From: Rikenellaceae bacterium
GTDB taxonomy: Bacteria > Bacteroidota > Bacteroidia > Bacteroidales > UBA932
Reading direction: 5' to 3'
Assembly (NCBI GenBank): GCA_003520315.1
Contig: DOVA01000192.1
Location: 2,768-13,015 of the forward strand
DNA: 10,248 nucleotides
In this document: one piece after another, positions 1-6,585 of the stretch
Position numbering within the stretch: position 1 is the stretch's first letter
How the letters are laid out: each line of letters starts with the position of its first letter
Position numbers and translations under genes: made by a program
The notes under the pieces: model-generated
What the model was told of the DNA's origin: nothing
The model's database searches: none
Seen by the model: only the letters and a program-made list of their open reading frames with translations

Positions 1-975
1 TCCATCTTTTCCATATAAATTATTCAGTAAAAGTAAAGTGTCAAGTTCTCCTTTTCTGGTCATGCCATGTATTCCAACACAAAATGCTTCTCTGTTTTCA
101 GGGGATTTTTGAAGGATTTTATTGATATTTTCTATCCATTCACAAGGACGATAGAAGCCTCTTTCAATAACTTTCTTTTGGATACTTGAATTGACTTTTC
201 CCGGGAACAACTTTTCAGCTTCTGTCTGGGCTGTCATAATTTGTATTGGAGGATATTCTCTGGCAGCTTCGATGTATGCTTTGTTTCCATCGGGCTCTGC
301 CAAAGTTTTACAACCTCTTCCATCAAGTTCCAAAGTTATTATCTCCTGAGCTAATGCAAAGTGATTTTTTATCATTTCCACATTGGATTCATCATCTGCC
401 TTAACATTGTGAAAAGCTATCCCATTGTCATAATTGACTATTTCTCTGACATTATCCCAAATTAACCCACTGAACATGTTAAATGCTTGTGGGGAGGGGG
501 ATGTATTCATAAAGCTCTCTTCGGGAGAGAGAGTTGTCGTAAAGGTAAATCTAACTTCATTCCCGGCGCCATCTGTTGATCCGAGAGTTTTATTCAAATA
601 ATAAACAGAAAGCGGCATATCACCGGATAAGAGGTTTACGGCATTATAATAGACATGTTCACTTACAGGCAAAGGTTTTCCGTTTATTGCAGCCCAAACT
701 CTGCAATAGGCGTCTTGTTTGCAATCATCCATAGTTAATATCATTAACCATGATTTATTGTATTTGAGATATGGAATACTTGTTGAAATACTTTCAAACG
801 GAATGTCGCCTTTTGTTTTTATGTAAATTTCGGCAACAATGTTACTGTTTTCATCTTTGTATGAATAAACATACAGAGGTTTAATATCTCTTTCCGGGAC
901 ATCAAGGCATGATGTTAAACAAAAGATAAAGCACACAATTGATGATTTTATTATGACTCTTTTAATTTGTTTCAT
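1..975 (-). CDS. Lipoprotein, divergent polysaccharide-deacetylase-like (NodB) protein, 3' end missing
   Basis: The reading frame stays open from an ATG at 975 to the window edge, giving 325 visible codons with the C-terminus missing. The N-terminus is basic, then hydrophobic, then has the lipobox L20-T21-S22-C23, so the product should be a lipid-anchored envelope protein. No standard domain is obvious, but the order of motifs resembles NodB-type carbohydrate deacetylases: a TMDD at about residues 81-84 where that family has TFDDG, a GIAFHNV with His189, an EPDGNK at 227-232 where the family has RxPxG, and a late VGIHG with His303. This is an inference from pattern, and the motif-2 histidine pair is not intact. 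The start lies 3 bp after the stop of the upstream PLP-enzyme gene, so translation is probably coupled and any effect of that gene's internal stop could reach this one. The lipoprotein call is firm; the enzymatic call is tentative. Confidence 0.75.
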   Translation of the reverse strand, partial: MKQIKRVIIKSSIVCFIFCLTSCLDVPERDIKPLYVYSYKDENSNIVAEIYIKTKGDIPFESISTSIPYLKYNKSWLMILTMDDCKQDAYCRVWAAINGKPLPVSEHVYYNAVNLLSGDMPLSVYYLNKTLGSTDGAGNEVRFTFTTTLSPEESFMNTSPSPQAFNMFSGLIWDNVREIVNYDNGIAFHNVKADDESNVEMIKNHFALAQEIITLELDGRGCKTLAEPDGNKAYIEAAREYPPIQIMTAQTEAEKLFPGKVNSSIQKKVIERGFYRPCEWIENINKILQKSPENREAFCVGIHGMTRKGELDTLLLLNNLYGKDG

Positions 976-1160
976 GTTTTATTCCAATGCTTGCTTTATG
1001 TCTTCATAGAGTGTTTCCGCATTTTCAAGGCCGACAGATAGGCGTATGCTTTTTTGAGAAACGTTCATAATTTCTCGCTGTTCGTCGGTGAAAGTTCCAA
1101 AAATAGTTGTAGCAGGGTGAATGGCAAGTGTTTTATTGTCAAAAAGGTTTGTGGCTCTTC

Positions 1161-1184
1161 TGATTAATTTAAGATTATTAATCA
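1161..1184 (-). repeat. 8-bp perfect inverted repeat directly 3' of the in-frame UGA
   Basis: Plus-strand TGATTAAT (1161-1168) and ATTAATCA (1177-1184) are perfect reverse complements separated by 8 bases. In the mRNA the stem would start one base after the UGA and have an 8-nt loop. It is nearly all A-U and so weak, and it overlaps conserved codons (LINNLKLIR), so it may be coincidence. The loop has no GGU of the kind expected in a bacterial SECIS element. Confidence 0.5.
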
Positions 1185-1185
1185 A

Positions 1186-1188
1186 TCA
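1186..1188 (-). other. In-frame UGA codon inside the Cys/Met PLP-enzyme gene
   Basis: On the minus strand the codons read ...GCA TTT TGA TTG ATT AAT AAT, i.e. K-A-F-stop-L-I-N-N, with both sides in the same frame and both matching the enzyme family. A single change (for example CGA, AGA, GGA or TGG to TGA) explains it. The base after the UGA is U. An 8-bp stem begins one base later. UGA is the natural terminator of marC (3420-3422) and of the S9 peptidase (8097-8099). Confidence 0.85.
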
Positions 1189-2212
1189 AAATGCTTTCTC
1201 TTTGGATGGAAGATCAAACAAACTAAATGCACAGGGTTTGCAGCCAAATTGCCTAAGGCTTATTTGGTAAAACGGATTGTTTTTCAGGCCAGTGTAATTT
1301 ACACTTTCGATGCCTTTAAGTGAGGATAAACGTTCTGCGAGTTCGAGGGTTGTTGAAGCTTCTTTTTCAAATCTAACCTCAAGAGTTTCCAGTCCAAGTG
1401 TCTGCATATAGGCAACTTGTGGCGTCATATAAGCTCCGAGATTTCTCATTACTTCCTTTTTAAGCTTGTATGTAAAAGCCTCTTTGCAAGTGTCAATACG
1501 TCTGAGTTTAGGCGATGAACCAAAGTCTGCCGTACCATAATCCAGTATTAAACCTCCCAATGAGGTAGCTCCTCCGGAAATATATTTGGTGCTTGAAACA
1601 ATTTCTATGTCAACGCCGAAGTCTTTGGAAGAGAAAATGTGAAACGGCACAGCTGTAGTATCTGCGACCAAGGGAACTTTCGATTCTCTTGCAATAGCCG
1701 AAAGTGCTGTAAGGTCGGCAACTTCGAGTTGGGGATTTGTTATAATCTCCAAAAAAAGTGCTGCAGTATTTTTGTCAATATTTTTTTTGACTTTGTCAAT
1801 ATTTGTCATATCGCAGAACCTGACTTCAACTCCAAAATCGGCAAGTGTGGAATAAAAGAAGGAATAAGTGTTCCCAAAAATATGAGGAGATGTAATAATA
1901 TTAGACCCAGACCATGCAAGAGTCATTATTGCATTACTGATGGCAGCCATGCCGGAATTAAGAGCAGTAACACTAAGGGCTCCCGTAATTTCTTGAACTC
2001 TTTGTTCAAAATATTGAACGGTAGGGTTAGTTAGTCGAGAGTAGACATGCTCGGATGTTCGTCCGCAAAAAGCCTCTTCCATCTCTTCAGCTGTGTTAAA
2101 CTCGTACGCTGCAGTGTTGTATACAGGCATCGAGAGTGAGTTGTATGGATCTGGCTTTTCAAAGGGTTTATGTAGGATCTTAGCCAAATAATCTATATGC
2201 TTCATTTTAAAA

Positions 2213-3391
2213 TTATTTGTTAATCAATTGTAAATATGCTTCTTCGAGTTGATCTAGAGCTTTCTCAAGAATAGATCTTGGGCAGGCAACATTCATTCTC
2301 ATAAAACCAACTCCTTCTTTGCCAAACATAGCACCGTCATTTAATGCGAGATGGGCTCCATCAACAAAAAAATTGACAAGTTCTTTCTGTTCAAGACCTA
2401 AGTCTCGGCAATCGAGAAATACAAGATATGATGCCTCTGGTCTTATTGGTTTTATTCGGGGCATTTTTTCTGATAAACGGGTAAATAAATAAGTTATGTT
2501 ATTCATGATATAGTCAAGAGCCTGATCCAGCCATTCTGTGCCATTGCTATATGCCGCCGCTGTACATGTGTAGGCAAACATATGTCCGGAATCATGTTCG
2601 CTTGCTGTCATGTATTTTTTGAAAAGTTTATTTATTTCTGGATTTGGAATTATTATATAGGAACTTAACAGTCCAGGCATATTAAATGCTTTACTTGGTG
2701 ACATGAAAATAAGGGAATTGTTCTTTGCTTTCTCTGAGACAGTTGCAAAGGGGATGTGTTTGTTACCAGGAAATGTGAGGTCCGCATGAATCTCGTCAGA
2801 AAAAACCAATACTTGCTTATCGTAACATATGTCTGCGATTTTTTCCAATTCTTCTTTTGTCCATACTCTGCCACCGGGATTATGAGGATTGCATAGAATA
2901 AGCACATTACATCCTTTGATGTCAGTTCTGAATTTTTCGAAATCAATCTCAATATTGCCATTCTCAATTTTAAGTGAAGAGTAAACAACTTCTCTGTTAT
3001 TATGCTCACTGACAAGAAAGAATGGGTGATATACAGGAGACATGACCATTATCTTGTCTTTTTGTTTTGTAAAACATTTTATAGCAAAAGCCAATCCCTG
3101 AACAATTCCGGGAGAAAAAGTCAGTATATCTCTCGAAACTTCCCAGTTGTATCTTATTTTAAGCCAATTAATTATGGATTTAGACCAGCTTTCAGGCACA
3201 CTTGTGTAACCAAGAATTCCTGAATCACAACGTTTTCTAATAGCGTCGATGATATATGGAGGCGTCCTGAAATCCATATCTGCAACCCACATGGGGATTA
3301 AGTCTTCTCTTCCCCATCTTGCTTTGAGTGCTTCAACTTTAAGAGCATCACTGCCTTTTCTGTCTATTATTTCGTCAAAATCATATTTCAT
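2213..3391 (-). CDS. PLP-dependent C-S lyase / aminotransferase, PatB/MalY family
   Basis: This 392-residue fold-type I PLP enzyme is close to PatB/MalY, cytoplasmic cystathionine beta-lyases that release homocysteine or sulfide, pyruvate and ammonia from thioether or thiol amino acids. Characteristic stretches are FDEIIDRKGSDALK near the N-terminus, LIPMWVADMDF at about 31-41, the PLP-contact stretch LCNPHNPGG in mid-protein, FSDEIHADL, and MSPSKAFNMPGL with the PLP lysine at Lys234. Length and both termini fit the family, and no residues appear to be missing. It starts 28 bp after the marC stop and ends 7 bp before the other Cys/Met PLP enzyme, so the two probably act together on sulfur amino acids. 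The sequence alone does not separate cystathionine lysis from cysteine desulfhydration or an aminotransferase role, so no gene symbol is given. Confidence 0.9.
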   Translation of the reverse strand: MKYDFDEIIDRKGSDALKVEALKARWGREDLIPMWVADMDFRTPPYIIDAIRKRCDSGILGYTSVPESWSKSIINWLKIRYNWEVSRDILTFSPGIVQGLAFAIKCFTKQKDKIMVMSPVYHPFFLVSEHNNREVVYSSLKIENGNIEIDFEKFRTDIKGCNVLILCNPHNPGGRVWTKEELEKIADICYDKQVLVFSDEIHADLTFPGNKHIPFATVSEKAKNNSLIFMSPSKAFNMPGLLSSYIIIPNPEINKLFKKYMTASEHDSGHMFAYTCTAAAYSNGTEWLDQALDYIMNNITYLFTRLSEKMPRIKPIRPEASYLVFLDCRDLGLEQKELVNFFVDGAHLALNDGAMFGKEGVGFMRMNVACPRSILEKALDQLEEAYLQLINK

Positions 3392-3419
3392 TGTCTGTAA
3401 AAAGCAAGTTATTTAATGA

Positions 3420-3998
3420 TCAGCTTATCAGAGAATGCAGGTTAGAGACGATAAGTTTTACTGCTATGGCCATTAGGATAATGCCAAAAAATTTACGCAT
3501 GACATAAATACCACTTTTGCCTATTTTTTGAGAAATATAATCAATGTTGCTGAGCACAAAATAGACAATGAGTATGTTTAAAAACAGAGCGATAATAATA
3601 TTTATTACTTCATATTCTGCTCTAAGAGAAAGTATAGTAGTAAAGGAGGCCGCACCTGCGATGAGAGGAAATACAATGGGCACAATTGTGGCTGACTGTG
3701 TTGGACCATCGTCTTTAAATATTTGGATGCCAAAAATCATCTCCACGGCAAGAACAAGCAGAACAAGCCCTCCTGCAACGGCAAAAGATGAAATATCTAC
3801 TCCAAAAAGTCCGAGAAGTGCCTGTCCTAAAAATAGAAAAGCCACCATGATTACCAGTGCAATCCATGATGCATTGAAAGGGCTGAACTTTTTATTGTTT
3901 TCTTTCATTCCGACAATAATCGGAACAGAGCCAAGAATGTCAATAACAGCGAACATTACAATAAATGCACTGAAAATCTCCCTAAAATTTATACCCAT
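3420..3998 (-). CDS. MarC family integral membrane protein
   Basis: This 192-residue protein is strongly hydrophobic, with about six membrane segments (roughly residues 8-29, 42-66, 69-91, 104-125, 131-151 and 168-186). It carries the family's landmark VPIVFPLIAGAAS at about 106-118 followed by TILSL, and an early AVIDILGSVPI (family pattern F-x-x-xDPxGxxP). MarC (formerly UPF0056) is an inner-membrane protein of unknown function; its old link to multiple antibiotic resistance was not upheld. The N-terminal GINFREIFSAFIVMF is typical, so the ATG at 3998 is the likely start. It lies 41 bp after the arginase-like gene and 28 bp before the PatB-like gene, on the same strand. It ends in UGA, which matters for reading the UGA in the downstream PLP-enzyme gene as a real stop signal. 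Confidence 0.92.
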   Translation of the reverse strand: MGINFREIFSAFIVMFAVIDILGSVPIIVGMKENNKKFSPFNASWIALVIMVAFLFLGQALLGLFGVDISSFAVAGGLVLLVLAVEMIFGIQIFKDDGPTQSATIVPIVFPLIAGAASFTTILSLRAEYEVINIIIALFLNILIVYFVLSNIDYISQKIGKSGIYVMRKFFGIILMAIAVKLIVSNLHSLIS

Positions 3999-4039
3999 CT
4001 TTATTATTGTTATAATGTTGGCTGTAAAGATAATAAAAA

Positions 4040-4795
4040 TTATCTCATATGGCTGGAAAGTGTGTCTATAAGCACTTTATTTGCAAAATTGTTTATAGCC
4101 GTACATTTTCGAAGATTGTAAAGGTCAAGGTTAGTAGAACATTCTCCACATATATCTACTCCTATGACATTATTTATCTCGGCAAGAGTTGAGAGTATTT
4201 CCTTAAGTTTTGTCAAAGAGAGTGATCCCTGGTTCCAATTGGTTGCAGAACAGTTTGTGTCCAGGACATCCTTGTCTATAGATATGTATACAGGTTCATC
4301 AAGTTTTAGTTCTGCAATCTGTAGCAAAGTCTCTTTTCTGTTTAAATCTTTATTGCTGTAAACAACTAATCGGTCTTTATATTTGAATTCTATATTGTCA
4401 ACGTATTCTTCAGACACACCCAGAATGAAAACTTTTTTGAGGTAATGGTTAGTATCGATAAGATGTTTGATCCAGCAGCCGCAAGAGAGCAAATTGTCAA
4501 ACAAAGGCGGCTGCAAATCAGGGTGATGATCGAACACTATTAAGTAAAAAGGTCTTTTTATTTTATCAGTCCATAGTTTGCTCATATAGTGATAATTCCC
4601 CGAATCGATAAAATGTATCCCATCAGGGGTGTAGGGAGAGATTTTCTCAATCAATTGCTTTTCTGCCTCTTTGTCACAGTATCGGCTGGTGCCTGATAAT
4701 TGTGTACAGTCAATCCACTTATATTCGCAATTTTGTAAGCTTTTCTCATGTTCATGAACATGAGTGAAGTTCATAACCAAAACTTGGGGTTTCAT
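4040..4795 (-). CDS. Arginase/ureohydrolase-fold metalloenzyme, divergent Bacteroidota type
   Basis: This 251-residue protein has the metal-site signatures of the ureohydrolase superfamily, in order and diverged. DSGNYHYM (His69) stands where GGDHS is usual, VFDHHPD (Asp89, His91, Asp93) where DAHxD is usual, and SIDKDVLD (Asp174, Asp176) where SxDxDxxDP is usual; the late GVDICGE fits the conserved Glu region. All expected ligands for a binuclear Mn centre are therefore present, so a hydrolase acting on a guanidino or related C-N bond is likely. It is shorter than typical arginases or agmatinases (about 290-310 residues), and the arginine-binding loops are not recognisable, so the substrate is unknown. 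I recall similar short proteins in Bacteroides labelled only 'arginase family'. It heads the leftward operon (41 bp before marC). Codons 11-17 contain a perfect 20-bp palindrome. A weak TAACTTGG (plus-strand 4814-4821) is the only promoter-like trace upstream. Confidence 0.82.
   Translation of the reverse strand: MKPQVLVMNFTHVHEHEKSLQNCEYKWIDCTQLSGTSRYCDKEAEKQLIEKISPYTPDGIHFIDSGNYHYMSKLWTDKIKRPFYLIVFDHHPDLQPPLFDNLLSCGCWIKHLIDTNHYLKKVFILGVSEEYVDNIEFKYKDRLVVYSNKDLNRKETLLQIAELKLDEPVYISIDKDVLDTNCSATNWNQGSLSLTKLKEILSTLAEINNVIGVDICGECSTNLDLYNLRKCTAINNFANKVLIDTLSSHMR
4745..4764. repeat. Perfect 20-bp palindrome in the first codons of the arginase-like gene
   Basis: Plus-strand CTCATGTTCATGAACATGAG equals its own reverse complement over all 20 bases, and the flanking bases do not extend it. 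It lies 31-50 bp inside the gene, encoding T-H-V-H-E-H-E, and 108 bp from the tsaE start. It could be an operator for a dimeric regulator, a cruciform or mRNA hairpin near the start codon, or a by-product of repeated CAT/GAA-type codons. Confidence 0.7.
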
Positions 4796-4836
4796 ATAAA
4801 GAAGGTCTTTTCCCCAAGTTAGAAAAATATTTGATG

Positions 4837-4868
4837 TTTGCGTTAATATTTAAAAAAATATACCTTTG
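4837..4868 (+). promoter_or_regulatory. Bacteroidetes-type promoter of tsaE (TTTG / TAnnTTTG)
   Basis: A -33 TTTG (4837-4840) is followed after 20 bp by TACCTTTG (4861-4868), an exact fit to the -7 consensus TAnnTTTG and its usual 19-21 bp spacing. The tsaE ATG begins only 4 bases after the box, so transcription would start at or next to the ATG. The spacer is nearly all A and T. The fit is by eye; no transcript data support it. Confidence 0.6.
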
Positions 4869-4872
4869 AAGC

Positions 4873-5289
4873 ATGTCTAAAAGGATAGTGATAAATAATT
4901 TGGAGGAAATCGAGAATGTTGCTGCCAGATTTCTGAAACTTACTGCCGGGAGTAATGTTATTGCCTTTTATGGGACAATGGGTGCCGGAAAAACAACTTT
5001 TATCAAGGCTATTTGCAAAGTGCTCGGTGTACCTGACACTGTAAACAGTCCTACTTTTACCATTATCAATGAATATCGGACAAAAGAGGGTAAGTCAATA
5101 TACCATTTCGACTTTTACCGGATCGACAAGATAGAAGAAGCTTATGATATAGGTTTTGACGAGTTTATTGAAAATGGTTATCTTTCATTGATAGAATGGC
5201 CGGAAAAAATTGAAACACTTCTCCCTGACAACACTTTGAGAGTACAGATAAATGTACTGGAAAATGAGGTAAGGGAGATTGTATTTTAA
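4873..5289 (+). CDS. tsaE: tRNA threonylcarbamoyladenosine biosynthesis protein TsaE
   Basis: TsaE (YjeE) is the small cytoplasmic ATPase that works with TsaB and TsaD to make t6A37 on ANN-decoding tRNAs. The 138-residue product matches the family in length and motif order: Walker A GTMGAGKT at residues 34-41 (Lys40), SPTFTIINEY at 59-68, HFDFYRI at 78-84 (Asp80), and IEWPEKI with Glu108-Trp109. This is the only plus-strand gene in the window. It is divergent from the arginase-like gene (77 bp between starts) and converges on namZ with a 6-bp gap. The ATG at 4873 is chosen because residues 1-12 (SKRIVINNLEE) fit the usual TsaE N-terminus, even though this leaves almost no 5' leader after the promoter. 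Confidence 0.95.
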   Translation: MSKRIVINNLEEIENVAARFLKLTAGSNVIAFYGTMGAGKTTFIKAICKVLGVPDTVNSPTFTIINEYRTKEGKSIYHFDFYRIDKIEEAYDIGFDEFIENGYLSLIEWPEKIETLLPDNTLRVQINVLENEVREIVF

Positions 5290-5295
5290 TTGGGG

Positions 5296-6498
5296 TTAGT
5301 TATTGTCAGGGTAGAGCAAATACGGTTTACGCTGTTCTTTAAATTTTGCAACATCGTCAGCCCACATGGACTTGATTTCTGTAGCAGAATTGCCTGCAAT
5401 TATCATTTTTCTTACATAATCTCTTCCAATGAGTAATTCAAAGAAAGAGTTGAAGAAAAAGTTATCAAGGTTGAGATTGTGATAAGCATCTATCAAATAT
5501 TCCAGATTAATTCCCTTTTTGTTTATTTCTTCAATGGAAGGTTCTTTTGTCAAATCAACTCCATAGCAGACTCTGTTGAGTTGAGGCGGATTTTTTGCTC
5601 CGGGGATGCTTTTGGGAGTAAAATTAAAATCGTAACCTTTCATATTTGGATGACCATACATCTGGAAGGGATGATCTGTTCCTCTTCCAAGGCTGACTGG
5701 GGTAGCCTCAAAATAACACATTGAAGGATATAGATATATAGATCTCATTTCAGGAAGGTTTGGAGATGGTTTAACAGGAAGAGTATACATGGAAGCGTGA
5801 GTGTAGTTCTTGCACTTTATAACGGAAACATCACACTGGATACCGTTACTCAGCCATTTCTCACCATTAATCATTCCTGCAAGTTCACCAAATGTCATTC
5901 CATGTATTACCGGAATAGGTAACCATCCCACTCCTGACTTATACTTCATGTCGAGAATTGGCCCGTCTACATAAAAGCCAAGTGGATTTGGGCGGTCCAG
6001 AACAATCATTTTTTTCCCATTTTCTGCACAGGCTTCCATCATTCTTGCCATGGTAGTGAGGTAGGTATAAAATCTAACTCCTACATCTTGAAGATCAAAA
6101 ATTATAACGTCTATTTGATTGAGGGGTTCAGAAGATGGTTTACCGGTATTCCCCTCATAGAGGGATTTAATAGGGATTCCGGTTTTCTTGTCAACTGAAC
6201 TCGAAACATGTTCGCCGGCATCTGCATCTCCTCGAAAGCCATGTTCAGGTGACATAATAAATACTACGTTAACTTTGAGTGCAATCAATGTATCAACCAA
6301 ATGAGTGTTTCCAATAACACCTGTTTGATTTGAAAGAACGGCTACCCGTTTGCCTTGGACCATAGGAAGATATTCTTCTATAGATTCTGCTCCCACTTTA
6401 ATTTTTTGAGCAGAATCAGCAGAACCGTTTTTTGTTTTTTGCGCTGATAATGATGAGGCAATACTTAAAATCAGAGCAATAATTAAAGTCTTTTTCAT
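5296..6498 (-). CDS. namZ: Secreted DUF1343 / NamZ-like exo-beta-N-acetylmuramidase
   Basis: This 400-residue DUF1343 protein belongs to the family of NamZ (glycoside hydrolase family 171), which removes N-acetylmuramic acid from the non-reducing ends of peptidoglycan fragments. Residues 1-19 form a Sec signal peptide with a likely signal peptidase I site after Ala19 (LSA-Q); no lipobox cysteine is present, so the protein should be periplasmic or exported. Family landmarks are VLSNQTG at 54-60, SPEHGFRG at 83-90 with Glu85 as probable active-site acid, IIFDLQDVGVRFYTY, VLDRPNPLG, the GMTFGELAGMING segment, and the C-terminal SLGRGTDHPFQMYG region. The length is usual. It probably feeds MurNAc recycling or scavenging; no recycling partner lies nearby. 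An exact TAnnTTTG box lies upstream at plus-strand 6536-6543. The 6-bp gap to the convergent tsaE leaves no room for a terminator between them. Confidence 0.9.
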   Translation of the reverse strand: MKKTLIIALILSIASSLSAQKTKNGSADSAQKIKVGAESIEEYLPMVQGKRVAVLSNQTGVIGNTHLVDTLIALKVNVVFIMSPEHGFRGDADAGEHVSSSVDKKTGIPIKSLYEGNTGKPSSEPLNQIDVIIFDLQDVGVRFYTYLTTMARMMEACAENGKKMIVLDRPNPLGFYVDGPILDMKYKSGVGWLPIPVIHGMTFGELAGMINGEKWLSNGIQCDVSVIKCKNYTHASMYTLPVKPSPNLPEMRSIYLYPSMCYFEATPVSLGRGTDHPFQMYGHPNMKGYDFNFTPKSIPGAKNPPQLNRVCYGVDLTKEPSIEEINKKGINLEYLIDAYHNLNLDNFFFNSFFELLIGRDYVRKMIIAGNSATEIKSMWADDVAKFKEQRKPYLLYPDNN

Positions 6499-6535
6499 AA
6501 CTCCGTCTTTTTTTAAGAGGTTGGTTTTATTATGA

Positions 6536-6543
6536 CAAATATA
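6536..6543 (-). promoter_or_regulatory. Candidate -7 box for namZ
   Basis: On the minus strand TATATTTG matches TAnnTTTG exactly and lies about 38 bases before the namZ ATG, in the 87-bp gap after fadL. No good -33 TTTG is found 19-21 bp upstream, so the call is tentative in such AT-rich DNA. Confidence 0.35.
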
Positions 6544-6585
6544 AAATTATTAGCATTAATTCGTCATTAGAATACAATATATATT

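Larger units (their letters stand above)
979..2205 (-). pseudogene. Cys/Met-metabolism PLP enzyme (O-acetylhomoserine sulfhydrylase / methionine gamma-lyase type) with in-frame UGA
   Basis: This gene belongs to the gamma family of PLP enzymes (cystathionine gamma-synthase, MetY, methionine gamma-lyase). Visible motifs are YSRLTNPT (about residues 55-62, phosphate-binding region), NSGMAAIS, VADTTAVP, and SSTKYISGG with the PLP lysine at Lys207. Codons 1-339 end at a UGA (1186-1188). The same frame continues for 68 more codons to a TAA at 979-981. That remainder carries IRRATN, HPATTIFG and IRLSVGLE, and its Arg388 is expected to bind the substrate carboxylate. The full 408 codons match the usual family length, so the 339-residue product lacks an essential part of the substrate site. 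There is no other lesion, which points to a recent mutation, an assembly error or readthrough. The start follows the C-S lyase gene by 7 bp. Substrate (O-acetylhomoserine plus sulfide, or methionine) cannot be decided from sequence. I favour 'interrupted gene' over two separate genes. Confidence 0.85.

Noticed and set aside
515..531. CTCTCT/AGAGAG hairpin with a 5-base loop.
   Set aside because: It lies in the middle of the lipoprotein reading frame, has no T tract, and is explained by a short purine-rich stretch.
979..1185. A separate small gene of 68 codons starting at TTG.
   Set aside because: It is in frame with the upstream gene and matches only the C-terminal part of the same PLP enzyme. 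It has no ATG, so it is the remainder of that gene.
1186..1188. UGA read as a sense codon through an alternative genetic code (e.g. UGA = Trp or Gly).
   Set aside because: marC and the S9 peptidase both end naturally at UGA at the positions expected for their families, and no other gene in the window has an internal UGA.
1161..1188. Selenocysteine insertion at the internal UGA.
   Set aside because: The hairpin after the UGA lacks a GGU apical loop, is very A-U rich, and the enzyme family is not known to me to use selenocysteine.
1639..2034. Open plus-strand reading frames opposite the PLP-enzyme, MarC, PatB, arginase, namZ and S9 genes.
   Set aside because: They run antisense to well-supported genes, and their translations resemble no protein family and have odd composition.
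4814..4862. Promoter for the arginase-marC operon (TAACTTGG or TATATTTT on the minus strand).
   Set aside because: Both boxes deviate from TAnnTTTG and neither has a TTTG at the right distance, so no feature is called.
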